From contig JABMLP010000004.1 in the NCBI GenBank assembly GCA_013176395.1, forward strand, positions 1,426,001-1,490,000: 64,000 bases of DNA, read 5' to 3'. The notes beneath the pieces are model-generated. The model saw nothing but the letters and a program-made list of their open reading frames with translations, was not told the origin of the DNA and made no database searches. This DNA comes from Venturia oleaginea (lineage: Eukaryota > Ascomycota > Dothideomycetes > Venturiales > Venturiaceae). A program made the position numbers and the translations under genes. This document shows, one piece after another, positions 33,186-43,595 of this stretch. Position 1 is the stretch's first letter, and each line of letters opens with the position of its first letter.

Positions 33186-34064
33186 AGACGTTTAACGGAA
33201 TAAGTCTACAAGAATCCGCCCCACAGATCATGAACGCAATCGCAATGCAAACCGTGTACAAAGAAGTACATCAAACACCAGCCGTATTGGGTTGCGACCA
33301 TGTATATATCACAGCATCCAGAAGGGAACCTGAATATCCATGAGTTTCTGAAAGCAGGTAGTAGGATCAAGACGTAACGTACACCGTAAACTGGTATCTT
33401 ACAAGAATGGGTACTACAATCCTCGTCTTGAAAGTGGCCATGTAGTCCTCATCATTGATGGGCTAGATGCTCTACCTACGCATCAGTATTAAAAACGCGG
33501 TGATTTCGCTGGTAAGGGAAGTTGTTAAGAATATAAGGGAGAATGTAAGGTGTGGCCATGCTCATCGCTGAAACCAATGAGCCGATTGAGTTTGAAGTTG
33601 AGCGATACCTTAAGACGAGAAGGACGTTCTCCAAAGATATGGTCGCAGTTGTGTATCCATGCCAAGATTGTAAACCGTAGCGCTGTCTGGATCGTGTCAG
33701 TAACGTGAGGTTGCGACATATATTTGTAGATCAGCGCTCGATTCTGCAGTAGTCACGTAAATTGTGCGGCGTTCTGTTGTCACCCAGCGAAGGGCTAGAT
33801 AGCGACGACCGTAACGAAGGCTTTGTCGGACAGCATAGAATTAAAGAAAAATTGACGAAACTGTTCACGCTTAGAGACAAAGACGGTCGTCGATATCGAA
33901 ATCCGGATCCAGTAACTTTTGGGAATACCTTTTCGTTTAATACAGCTTCGTTAGACTTTAGAATCCTCTGCTATCCCGTTAAAAGCGTTTATTCATGGGG
34001 CATAGACAGATGTAGTACGGGTGCTTCTGTTGGGGAAGGCTAAGAGGAGGGGTCGATCATTTAC
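33186..34064. other. Non-coding stretch between MFS pseudogene and element copy 2
   Basis: Duplicate of 1101-1979. No recognised gene. Confidence 0.5.
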
Positions 34065-34181
34065 TGCTAGTGTCTATCTGGTGGAGCAAGGGCCTCGTCC
34101 GACCAAGCGACAACAACAACATGGCGATCTCGCATATCGCACGACTTCTGAGCCCTCTGAGGCTCGTCTTGTATCTAGATT
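34065..34181 (+). repeat. Split direct repeat A1 (copy 2)
   Basis: The 117-bp A repeat at the left terminus, identical to A2 at 40592-40708. Confidence 0.9.
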
Positions 34182-34446
34182 GTTGTTGTAGGACTCGTCC
34201 TTCATCCCGATATTCTCCTTATCGTCCTACGAGTCTTTCCCGCCGCTGCGCGCGCCGCGCTTAGCCGTTCACCGCTTCTCGACAGACTTTTCAAGTACAC
34301 CGCTGGCCTCGACGACGTCTTGGGCATCGTTATATTGCACCAGCATCAGAAATCCCTTCCAAAGAGCTCCTTGGCATCTCTAGGGCTCTGTACTTATTAA
34401 CAGAGCTGACCTGCTAACGATTTTAAATAGTTATACCGCTTTCTTT

Positions 34447-35658
34447 ATGCCTCCGAAGAAGGATATCACCGCGTCGGTTCCTATCAACTTATCCCTACCA
34501 CCGGGTCACTCTACTCGCTCCTCTCGTACCCGATCCCCCTCTATTGTCTTCGGGACCCAGAGGTCATCTTCACGGTCTCTTACACCCATTGGCGGCGGGA
34601 TGACACCTACTCAACCTCAGCCCACGTTAGCCCCGCCACGGGCACCGCCTCTAGCTCTGACCCTCGAACAGGTCGCGATCAACAATGCCCAGGCCGCTGA
34701 GGCTCGCGCCGTAGAGGCTCACAGGCTAAGGATGGACCGCGAAAAGGAGGAGCACGACCTCCAGATGCAGGTCAAACGCGAAGAAGCGGCGGCGCGCCTT
34801 GCGAAAATTAGGGAGGGCTCTTTACTCGAACTACCGCATGGCACCAGTCGTCCGGGGGCGACTGAGCCGGATAACAGTACGGGTAAGTCCCTCGATAACC
34901 AGCTGGTTTCGACACTTCGTATGCGTTTCCCTGCCCTACCCATTCACCTTGCGGAGAGCGTCAAGAATGGCACTTTTGAGCCAATAAACCTCGTACGTTT
35001 ACGCTTGACGGACCCGGTACCATCTGCATCTCCGGGAGAAGATCGTTTCCGGTTCGACGTCTCTACTGGCACGGCGAATCTCGTCAAAATCAAAGCAACA
35101 GCATCGTACGAGGACTATCCAGCACCACGCTTCTGGCTCGAGGCATTCACCTACTACGTTAGCCTCCTCTATATTCTCTTCCCTACTTTGAGCGCTGCAA
35201 CGTACGAAGCCATCAATACCTTTCGCGCCAAGGCCGAGGCTTTGTGCCTACACTACGACTGGGCCTCCGTGCGCCTCTTGGTCTTCACATTCCACGCCGA
35301 AGTAATCCAGCGCGGTATTACGACGGCGAGCCACTGGAACCTCAGCTATGCCTTTCAGGATCGCTTCTGCAATCCACTTACGTCGAAGGCTCATCTCGAG
35401 GCTCAACAATTAATGGCAAAGCTTCAGTCGGCAGCTGCTCGTACAGCTTCGAAGAGCTCTGAGAAGCGAAAGCGCAGCGACTCGTCCCTCAAAAACGAGA
35501 CCTGCCTTAGCTATAACAGAGGAGCATGTACATGGGGTGAGTCGTGCAAGCGCTCCCATGTCTGTACCACTTGCAAGCAAAACCACCCCGCCACCGCTTG
35601 TCCGAAGAAGGCTTCAAGGCCTAAGGCGGAGACCGACCCTCTCAAGGTCGCCAAATAG
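34447..35658 (+). CDS. Gag-like protein of DIRS-type element, copy 2
   Basis: A 403-aa ORF identical to that of copy 1, with a CCCH-like finger and a CCHC knuckle at the C-terminus. It ends with TAG 35656-35658 followed by CAG CCA in the same frame as the RT ORF. This is the CAR-YYA context known from tobamovirus-type readthrough. Confidence 0.87.
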   Translation: MPPKKDITASVPINLSLPPGHSTRSSRTRSPSIVFGTQRSSSRSLTPIGGGMTPTQPQPTLAPPRAPPLALTLEQVAINNAQAAEARAVEAHRLRMDREKEEHDLQMQVKREEAAARLAKIREGSLLELPHGTSRPGATEPDNSTGKSLDNQLVSTLRMRFPALPIHLAESVKNGTFEPINLVRLRLTDPVPSASPGEDRFRFDVSTGTANLVKIKATASYEDYPAPRFWLEAFTYYVSLLYILFPTLSAATYEAINTFRAKAEALCLHYDWASVRLLVFTFHAEVIQRGITTASHWNLSYAFQDRFCNPLTSKAHLEAQQLMAKLQSAAARTASKSSEKRKRSDSSLKNETCLSYNRGACTWGESCKRSHVCTTCKQNHPATACPKKASRPKAETDPLKVAK

Positions 35659-37344
35659 CAGCCAAAGGACGAGTTCCGGTCGAATACGGAGCCCTTGTTT
35701 GCTGTATTCCAACCCGATGGCCCGCCGCTGCCTGAGAATAGGTCGCCTTTCAAGCCTCTTGGCTGGATAAGCCTCCTCTCAGGATATCCAGAGCGCACAC
35801 TGGTGACTAACCTAGTTGGTATTCTCACGTACGGCGCCTCCATCGGTATCTGCGAGCCTCATACGATTCGCGTACGCGGCTTTTCGAACAACTACTTCTC
35901 CGACGAGGCGACCGTAGCCGAAGCTACGGGCTACGTTGCGAAGGAGCTGGCCGCCGGCCGATTGGCTATCTCTACAGACCCGGGCCTGTTTATCGCTCCT
36001 CTTGGGATGGTCCCAAAACAAGACGGAACCTTACGCCGGATCCACGACCTCTCTTGGCCGCCCCAAACTTCAGTCAACGACGCCATTCCACGCGTGTTTG
36101 GCAAGCTACAGTACACCAGAGTCGACAGAATTGTTCAGCACGTCCTTCGTACAGGCCGGGGCTGTCTTCTAATGAAACGCGACATTGCGCACGCTTTTCG
36201 CAACATCCCTGTGGATCTCATTTCGTCCCGGTATCTTGGGTTTTGCCTCAACGGCGTCAATTATCAAGAACTCTGCCTCCCTTTCGGTCTCAGGACTGCG
36301 CCATTTATCTTCAATCTCTTTGCGGAAGGTCTCCATTGGGCTCTCGACGAGCAGGCCGGCACGCGCAGTATCCCTACCGCGATCGAGCACTACCTTGATG
36401 ATTTTATGTTTGTGTGTACGTCTCAGGAAATTTCGGACCGCGTTTCGGAACTCTGGATCAAGACCACCGATCGACTTGGGATTCCTCGCAAGGATGCCAA
36501 AGACGTGGTCGGCACGGCCGTCGAGATATTAGGTCTTCTGGTTGATACGGTACGCTTGGAACTGCGTCTCTCCGACGAGAAGAGAGATTCTTTGATCCAG
36601 GCTATCCGTGATCACCTCTCCGAGACAAGGCCGCGGCTCCGGGATACGAAGTCCCTCGCCGGGCGGCTCAGTTGGGCCAGTGCCGTCATCCGCCTTGGCC
36701 GGGTTTACACTCGATCGATCTGGGACTACCTGAGCGGAGCATACGGAGAAGTCAATCGGCACTTTCGCCGAGCCCTGACTAGCGGTGTACGAGACGACCT
36801 TCTCTGGTGGCTCCGTGCGCTCGAGCTAACCAACGGGGTCTACTTCTTCGATTATCGAAAGCGCCGTTGTTTCCACCTTTACACTGATGCCTCCGGACAA
36901 CAAAGCCTCGGCGGCTTCTTTTTCGAGTCCTCTGAGACCGATGTCTCTTGGGGGGATTACACCAATAGTATCGCAATCGAGCATGCTTTTATTGCTGAAC
37001 CGTCCAATCGTTCGGCGTTTATCAACCCTAAGGAGATGGAGGCTGTTGCCGTCGCATTCCTCCGTTGGGGACCGTCTCTCTGGGCACATAATCGGGTTGT
37101 TATCCACTGTGACAACTCTACGGCCGTGGCCGGGTTGACGAAGGAGGCTGTTCGTGGTGAGAGCAACACCCATCTCCGCACTATTGTTACTCAGGCCGCT
37201 GCCTGCGATATTGTTATCGAAGCCCGCTGGCTTCCATCTACGGCTAACGGCCTGGCCGATGCCCTCTCTCGAGTCCAGTTTGATCGTATCGCCTGGCTCT
37301 GCCCCCAATGGGGCTCACCGCTTTCGATCTCACAGTTCCGCTGA
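35659..37344 (+). CDS. Reverse transcriptase-RNase H of DIRS-type element, copy 2 (readthrough domain)
   Basis: An open frame of about 560 codons directly after the Gag TAG, with no usable ATG before the RT core, so it is probably made as a Gag-RT fusion. RT motifs in order: DGTLRRIHDLS, RDIAHAF (catalytic Asp), GLRTAPFIFN and YLDDFMFV (catalytic Asp pair). The RNase H Asp-Glu-Asp-Asp set is visible in YTDASG, PKEMEAVAV, HCDNSTA and ADALSR. The RT copies element RNA into DNA. Unlike copy 1, TC is present near 36421 and the frame is continuous. No DNA methyltransferase domain follows. Confidence 0.88.
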   Translation, partial: QPKDEFRSNTEPLFAVFQPDGPPLPENRSPFKPLGWISLLSGYPERTLVTNLVGILTYGASIGICEPHTIRVRGFSNNYFSDEATVAEATGYVAKELAAGRLAISTDPGLFIAPLGMVPKQDGTLRRIHDLSWPPQTSVNDAIPRVFGKLQYTRVDRIVQHVLRTGRGCLLMKRDIAHAFRNIPVDLISSRYLGFCLNGVNYQELCLPFGLRTAPFIFNLFAEGLHWALDEQAGTRSIPTAIEHYLDDFMFVCTSQEISDRVSELWIKTTDRLGIPRKDAKDVVGTAVEILGLLVDTVRLELRLSDEKRDSLIQAIRDHLSETRPRLRDTKSLAGRLSWASAVIRLGRVYTRSIWDYLSGAYGEVNRHFRRALTSGVRDDLLWWLRALELTNGVYFFDYRKRRCFHLYTDASGQQSLGGFFFESSETDVSWGDYTNSIAIEHAFIAEPSNRSAFINPKEMEAVAVAFLRWGPSLWAHNRVVIHCDNSTAVAGLTKEAVRGESNTHLRTIVTQAAACDIVIEARWLPSTANGLADALSRVQFDRIAWLCPQWGSPLSISQFR

Positions 37345-38949
37345 ACTATTGTTGAACCGTCCGATCGTTCGGCCTTTATTAACCCTAAAGAGATGGAGGC
37401 CGTTGCCGTTGCCGTTGCATTCCTCCGTTGGGGACCATCTCTATAGGCATATCCGGCCGACGCCCTCTCTCGAGTCTAGTTTTCGATCGTATCGTCTAGC
37501 TGCCTCCGATGGGGCTCACCTTTTTTTCGATCTCAGTTCCGCTGAACTATTGGTGAACCGTCCGATCGTTCGGCGTTTATCAACCCTAAAGAGATGGAGG
37601 CCGTTGCCGTTGCCGTTGCATTCCTCCGTTGGGGACCATCTCTATAGGTACATCCGGCCGACGCCCTCTCTCGAGTCTAGTTTCGATCGTATCGTCTAGC
37701 TCTGCCTCCGATGAGGCTCACCGCTTTCGATCTTACAGTTCCGTTGAACTATTGGTGAATTGTCCGATCGTTCGGCGTTTATCAACCCTAAAGAGATGGA
37801 GGCCGTTGCCGTTGCCGTTGCATTCCTCCGTTGGGGACCATCTCTATAGGTACATCTGGCCGACGCCCTCGCGAGTCTAGTTTTCGATCGTATCGTCTAG
37901 CTCTGCCTCCGATGGGGCTCACCGCTTTCGATCTTATAGTTCCGTTGAACTATTGGTGAACCGTCCGATCGTTCGGCGTTTATCAACCCTAAAGAGATGG
38001 AGGCCGTTGCCGTTGCCGTTGCATTCCTCCGTTGGGGACCATCTCTATAGGTACATCCGGCCGACGCCGTCTCTCGAGTCTAGTTTCGATCGTATCGTCT
38101 AGGCTCTGCCTCCGATGGGGCTCACCGTTTTCGATCTCACAGTTCCGCTGAACTATTGGTGAACCGTCCGATCGTTCGGCGTTTATCAACCCTAAAGAGA
38201 TGGAGGCCGTTGCCGTTGCCGTTGCATTCCTCCGTTGGGGACCATCTCTATAGGTACATCTGGCCGACGCCCTCGCGAGTCTAGTTTCGATCGTATCGTC
38301 TAGCTCTGCCTCCGATGGGGCTCACCGTTTTCGATCTCACAGTTCCGCTGAACTATTGGTGAACCGTCCGATCGTTCGGCGTTTATCAACCCTAAAGAGA
38401 TGGAGGCCGTTGCCGTTGCCGTTGCATTCCTCCGTTGGGGACCATCTCTATAGGTACATCGGCCGACGCCCTCTCTCGAGTCTAGTTTCGATCGTATCGT
38501 CTAGCTCTGCCTCCGATGGGGCTCACCGTTTTCGATCTCACAGTTCCGCTGAACTATTGGTGAACCGTCCGATCGTTCGGCGTTTATCAACCCTAAAGAG
38601 ATGGAGGCCGTTGCCGTTGCCGTTGCATTCCTCCGTTGGGGACCATCTCTATAGGTACATCTGGCCGACGCTCTCGCGAGTCTAGTTTCGATCGTATCGT
38701 CTGGCTCTGCCTCCGATGGGGCTCACCGCTTTCGATCTTACAGTTCCGTTGAACTATTGTTGAGCCGTCCGATCGTTCGGCGTTTATCAACCCTAAGAGA
38801 TGGAGGCCGTTGCCGTTGCCGTTGCATTCCTCCGTTGGGGACCATCTCTATAGGTACATCTGGCCGACGCCCTCGCGAGTCTAGTTTCGATCGTATCGTC
38901 TGGCTCTGCCTCCGATGGGGCTCTCCGCTATCGTCCTTACAGTTCCGTT
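37345..38949 (+). repeat. Tandem array of eight ~200-bp units (copy 2)
   Basis: Same array as 5258-6860 with the same unit number. It differs by a T-run length near 37525 and single-base indels near 38101 and 38460. Confidence 0.9.
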
Positions 38950-39110
38950 GAATTCTTGCTATCCCGGGGATTGCAACTTTGGGCTTGGCGCGCTGTTCGT
39001 GGCAGCCGTTCTTTGCAGGCTCATCGGCTTAAGCGCCATGCTACTCTGCTATCGCCGACGTTCGGCAGATACCCTGGTCGGACTCCGGTACTCGTACAAA
39101 GCTTGCTAAC

Positions 39111-40199
39111 GTGCTTCGTCCAGCACCTAGCCTCGAGTATACTTCCTACGATAGCGAGCTCCTCCCTACAGTTCATAGGTTCTTCCTCCGTACCCTTCGC
39201 GAGCGAAACCTTGGCCTCTCTGATGAGTATATTACCCTCTTATGGTACGGCTTGGCCCAGAACACGCGCAACACGTACGGCGCGGGTATCAAGAGCTGGG
39301 AGAGGTTCTGTACGCTGGAGGGCTGTGTAGACTATCCCGCAGAACCCCTCAATCTCGGCGAATGGATGGCAAGGCGTGTCATTACTGGAGGAGCGGAAGG
39401 CATCATTTCCGGCGCTACAGCGGCCAGCTACCTCTCCGCAGTACGTTCAAAGCATATCGACCTGGGATACCCTATCAGCGCGTTCGCTGATCCGATGCTC
39501 CTACGCGCAAGACAGGGGGCTCTCAACCTCAGGCCTCCGAAGCGCAAGAATAGGCTCCCTATTACTGTACGCATCCTTGAGGGACTGACGGCTGTGGAAC
39601 CGACCACCGGAGCCGACCTCAATCTCGACACTCTCTTCAAGGTGGCCTATGCTGGTTTCTTCCGCCTTGGCGAGCTGGCTTACACTAGAAGAGATAGGGA
39701 GCACCCGCTGTTCTCCTATACTCATGTCTTACGGAGCGATATCGCCTTCCATCGTCATACGCCTAGCCATCAGCCTTACGGGGTCTCTATTTTCCTGAAG
39801 CGTAGCAAGACCGATTACGCTAATCAGGGCGTTCCCATCTCCATCGCCGCAACGGGAAAACCTACCTGTGCAGTAGCCGCCCTGGTAAGACTTTTCAGGC
39901 ACGATCCGAAGCCGCTTTCGGCGCCTCTCTTCGACATCGGCAAAGGGCATTGTTCGGCCGCTGCTGTACACATGCAACTACGCCGACGCCTCCTCGCTAC
40001 TGGTATTATCTCCTCGCTGGACGACAAGTCCTACACAGGCCATTCCTTCCGCAGGGGTGCTGCTACGGACGCAGCTGCGAAGGGAGTGCCTGAGCTCGAG
40101 CTTAAGGCAGCGGGTCGATGGTCCTCCGAAGCTTTCCTCCGTTACATATCCCGTTCGTTCGAACAGCAGCTTGCAATCAGTCGCCTGTTCCTGATATAA
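39111..40199 (+). CDS. Tyrosine recombinase of DIRS-type element, copy 2
   Basis: A 362-codon frame identical to that of copy 1, with the RFFRLGEL-type Arg, Lys, HSFRR, Trp and LRYIS Tyr catalytic positions. It begins with GTG and has no early ATG. TGCTAAC at 39104-39110 and AG at 39122-39123 may be a 3' splice site feeding this exon. Confidence 0.85.
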   Translation: MLRPAPSLEYTSYDSELLPTVHRFFLRTLRERNLGLSDEYITLLWYGLAQNTRNTYGAGIKSWERFCTLEGCVDYPAEPLNLGEWMARRVITGGAEGIISGATAASYLSAVRSKHIDLGYPISAFADPMLLRARQGALNLRPPKRKNRLPITVRILEGLTAVEPTTGADLNLDTLFKVAYAGFFRLGELAYTRRDREHPLFSYTHVLRSDIAFHRHTPSHQPYGVSIFLKRSKTDYANQGVPISIAATGKPTCAVAALVRLFRHDPKPLSAPLFDIGKGHCSAAAVHMQLRRRLLATGIISSLDDKSYTGHSFRRGAATDAAAKGVPELELKAAGRWSSEAFLRYISRSFEQQLAISRLFLI

Positions 40200-40356
40200 C
40201 ACCGTTGTGTTCACCCGATCGCCAAAAGCTATACTCTGCTTCGCTACACCGCTGTGTTTCTCGCCTCTACCCTGGACCGAGTATGTCGTACAGACTCGCC
40301 TCCTATCCCACCTCGTTTCCTTCTTGTTTGTCTGGGCCGCAGGCGCTTCGCTTCTG

Positions 40357-40591
40357 GGCAGTAGGGCACCTCATTTGCCTTCAATCGAGAAGCAATTGAG
40401 CCGTGGGCATGCCATCCTGAGACCTACCCCGTGGCTGAAGCCCCGTGTGGCTGAGGAAGCCTGTATGGCTCAGGGCTCAATGGCTTGCTCGCTCACAATG
40501 AAAATTCACGTGCCCTGGCCTGCGCCGGCCAATCAACAGATAAAACGTGCCAGATGACCGTGATCCGAAGGCGTGGCGAGATGGAGATAGA
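40357..40591 (+). repeat. Split direct repeat B1 (copy 2)
   Basis: 235 bp, one base shorter than B2 (missing T in GCGTCCGG near 40526), directly abutting A2. Confidence 0.9.
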
Positions 40592-40708
40592 TGCTAGTGT
40601 CTATCTGGTGGAGCAAGGGCCTCGTCCGACCAAGCGACAACAACAACATGGCGATCTCGCATATCGCACGACTTCTGAGCCCTCTGAGGCTCGTCTTGTA
40701 TCTAGATT
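40592..40708 (+). repeat. Split direct repeat A2 (copy 2)
   Basis: 117 bp, identical to A1 at 34065-34181. Confidence 0.9.
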
Positions 40709-40749
40709 CCCACCCGCCTACACCCTGTAGTCAACGTCTTATACGTGCA

Positions 40750-40985
40750 GGCAGTAGGGCACCTCATTTGCCTTCAATCGAGAAGCAATTGAGCCGTGGG
40801 CATGCCATCCTGAGACCTACCCCGTGGCTGAAGCCCCGTGTGGCTGAGGAAGCCTGTATGGCTCAGGGCTCAATGGCTTGCTCGCTCACAATGAAAATTC
40901 ACGTGCCCTGGCCTGCGTCCGGCCAATCAACAGATAAAACGTGCCAGATGACCGTGATCCGAAGGCGTGGCGAGATGGAGATAGA
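40750..40985 (+). repeat. Split direct repeat B2, right terminus (copy 2)
   Basis: 236 bp, identical to B2 of copy 1. Homology between the two genomic copies ends here. Confidence 0.9.
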
Positions 40986-42530
40986 CTGTCTGTCTTTGGG
41001 CGTACAGGGCCCCTGTGCGGCTTCGATTCTTCTGCTAACAGTTCCAAGCCGAACAGAGGGCTGAAGGGGGGTAGTCTATGCGTATAGATATATGCATCAC
41101 ACGTGCTTCTATCGGGAAAAAGTGCGGGAGGAAGGTCGATGGATTGTCAGTCCTTCTGAGGGGACTGCTGGCTGGATGCGGCGTGTCGTTGACTTTCAGT
41201 TCTAGCTTGGCTATAAGACTGAAAGCAAGCACTCAATAGATAGGATAGTAAGTAACAAAGGTGTTGATGGAAGCCTTGATAGAAGTGGGAGTTCCTAGCG
41301 TATAGACACATGGAGCGTATCACTCTTGCTTCTTTCGGTAGAGAATGTGGGAGGGAGGTCGATCGTTGTCATTGCGGATATAGGGGCCTTTGAAGGGCGT
41401 ATCGCTGGCTTCTGCCTCAAGCATTTTGCTATCAGCTTCGTGCCGAATAAAGGACCCGAAGACAGATGGTTGATGGGCAGGAATAGAAGTATACGGAGAT
41501 AGGAAGGCGGTTGGCTTTAGCTTTGGTTCTTGGATCTGGGTGGGTCACTGAAAATGCGGCGAAAGGACAGCTAAGCAACTCCAACCACCACACTCCTTAC
41601 TTCAACAAAAATCTATCCCAGCAAGACTTTACATATCGACGAGTATAGGAACAAACAAGAGGTTGGATCAATCTGAAATTGGAAGGAACAATCAAGCAAC
41701 GACTACGATCGAGACTGGAAAGCGAGACGAAGCACAGGATCTGTTGCTTCCAGAACAGCCACCGAAAATCAAACCCACCACCGGTATATCACAGTACAGC
41801 TTCACCACAATTAAAGCGCAGCGGGATAAGTCAGTACGAGATCTGGCACAAGAAGGTAGGACTCACTTGAGAATATTGAACCTCTTGCCATGACCGACGA
41901 AGTACCAGAAACGAGGACAAAGAAACATACGGAACGCGCCAACGAGGACGAGCCATTGAAAACATACATACCGCTCCCTCTGCGGGGATACCACTCCAGT
42001 ACAATGAGAGCCTGGCAGGATAAATTAGCGGGCACCGGCATATGATACAAGCAAAGTGTCCAAGAAAGCACCAAATGTTTCTACTATGAGCATGATGATT
42101 GAAACCATCTCTTCTATTCGACGCTTATATTGGTTCTCAAGATGTCATACGCAAAACTCACAAGATCCAGATCAGATCCCGTCAATGTCTAGGACCACAG
42201 CCGAAACAATATCCAAGTTTTCCAGTACCAGTAACGAGGATCGATTGAACTGAACATCAAAATGGCGTCTCGATCCCTTCTCATACCATGGCAAAATTTA
42301 TCGCAGTGCCGGATTCCTGCAAGATTATCAAGAAAATATCTTCGCTTTGTTGGTCAAGATCGTCGGAATTGCCTGCAAATTTGACCTTGGAGCTGGAGAC
42401 CAAATCCGTACAAAATGAGGTTGCAGATGGTATGTCCAACCTGCCTCTGTTCCCTGAATATCTGGAACTACTTATTTGTCGAGGTTCGAGTCTCACATAT
42501 CCTTGCATCTGGGACCAGTCCGTTTGAATA
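40986..42530. other. Accessory intergenic region
   Basis: No gene is recognised. About 41070-41150 and 41298-41375 are diverged direct repeats (shared GGGAGGAAGGTCGAT / GGGAGGGAGGTCGAT block). A minus-strand open frame at 42281-42781 has no recognisable features beyond its overlap with the next gene. Confidence 0.45.
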
Positions 42531-43595
42531 TTAGACACTTTGTTGCCTGCTGGCTGGCCTTGGCGACTCATCGTCCTCAAGGTCAGATATCTTCCGCTTG
42601 GCGACAACTCCTTGCGTCTCGCTGGCAGAGTCTTCGGACTCTTTGCTGGTCGCATCTTCTTTGTCTCTGTTGACGAGATCATATCCATCCTCGTTAGCTG
42701 GCTCAGTTTGATCGATGGCATCTTCACCATCTCCGATTGGCTCTGGTTGCTCTTCTGGGCCATCATCAGGGGACGGTTCATCCGCGATAGAGTTCAATGA
42801 TGAGAGAAGCCGCAATTCAGTCAGTATCTGAGGCTGTGGTGGTCGAGGGCTTCGATCTGGACAATGTGATAGATGGCTACCACCGCGCATGCCACATCTT
42901 CCACAGTCGTTGCTCTCATGATTGGAGCAGTTGTTGGTGTGGTAATCAGTTCTTTGGCAACGAGGACAGTGTCGCATTTGGTCAACGGCAGATTTTGACC
43001 ACTTGGTCTGCTTGAGATGGCAATGCTCCACCGGATGCTGCTGAGTGCACTCTTTGCAATAGGGATTGCATCTCCAACATGGGCCCTTGGCGAGATGAGG
43101 CTAGACAGGAATGTCTAGCACAACTGGATCTTCGTGATGACCTGAGGGAAGACCTTGCTGCGTGCTCGGATCATGCTGATTGGCACGGGCTGTTGCTACG
43201 GTTGCTTCAATGACGGCCATATCATCTCTATCATACTTTCTTATTCTAGCGGAGCCACGATCCGATTTATGTCTAACTGGAACGGATGAGACATTACTGG
43301 TTGGTGCCGTGGCAGTTGGACCAGCTCCCCGACCCCCGAGACTGGTGGTGGTTGTTCCTGCTCCACGCATGAGAGAGCTCCCGGATGTTCGTGTGGTATC
43401 CGGGGGAACTGCCAAACTACCGTTTCTCTGAGCTCCTTGAATGGTACCACTGTCTCCGGTATCTACCGATGGTTTGGCACTCGTTGCTGTATGTCTAAGA
43501 GACGGAGCGACAACGCCGTATCCGTCTGCGTGCAGGTCTTCTAGGTGTTCCGGACCGTTCTCATATGGGTCGTTGCTTGGTGGCCGGCCCGCCAT
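42531..43595 (-). pseudogene. Zinc-knuckle protein interrupted by one in-frame TAG
   Basis: One minus-strand frame runs from ATG 43595 (MAGRPPSND) to a stop at 42531, broken only by TAG at 43101-43103. Upstream of the stop the protein is Ser/Thr/Gly-rich. Downstream it has three Cys/His knuckles: CWRCNPYCKEC...HPVEHC, CPRCQRTDYHTNNC and CGRCGMRGGSHLSHC, then an acidic Glu/Asp-rich tail. Such knuckles bind nucleic acid. The TAG sits in a perfect 7-bp inverted repeat with a 4-base loop (CTAGACA/TGTCTAG, 43101-43118). No intron of normal fungal size removes it while keeping the frame. It could be a decayed gene, a CAG-to-TAG change, or a readthrough case. Confidence 0.5.

Larger units (their letters stand above)
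32086..40985. repeat. 8.9-kb direct duplication, right copy
   Basis: Matches 1-8897 with offset 32085 at the left and 32088 at the right, the change coming from a few small indels. Contains most of the MFS pseudogene and the whole second DIRS-type element. No C-to-T mutation pattern was noticed between copies. Confidence 0.95.
34065..40985 (+). mobile_element. DIRS-order (Ngaro-like) tyrosine-recombinase retrotransposon, copy 2
   Basis: A 6921-bp element with A1 34065-34181, Gag, RT-RNase H, the tandem array, YR, B1 40357-40591, A2 40592-40708 and B2 40750-40985. All three coding regions are open apart from the Gag/RT stop codon, so this copy could be autonomous. B1 lacks one base relative to B2 (near 40526). 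Its right flank differs completely from that of copy 1. Confidence 0.9.

Noticed and set aside
42281..42781. 166-codon minus-strand ORF as a C-terminal exon of the zinc-knuckle gene
   Set aside because: It overlaps the supported frame and no convincing splice pair joins it.
29793..43595. Recoded stop codons genome-wide (alternative genetic code)
   Set aside because: Intact genes such as MET6, pol and the 1237-aa ORF use all three stops normally; interrupted genes also carry frameshifts.
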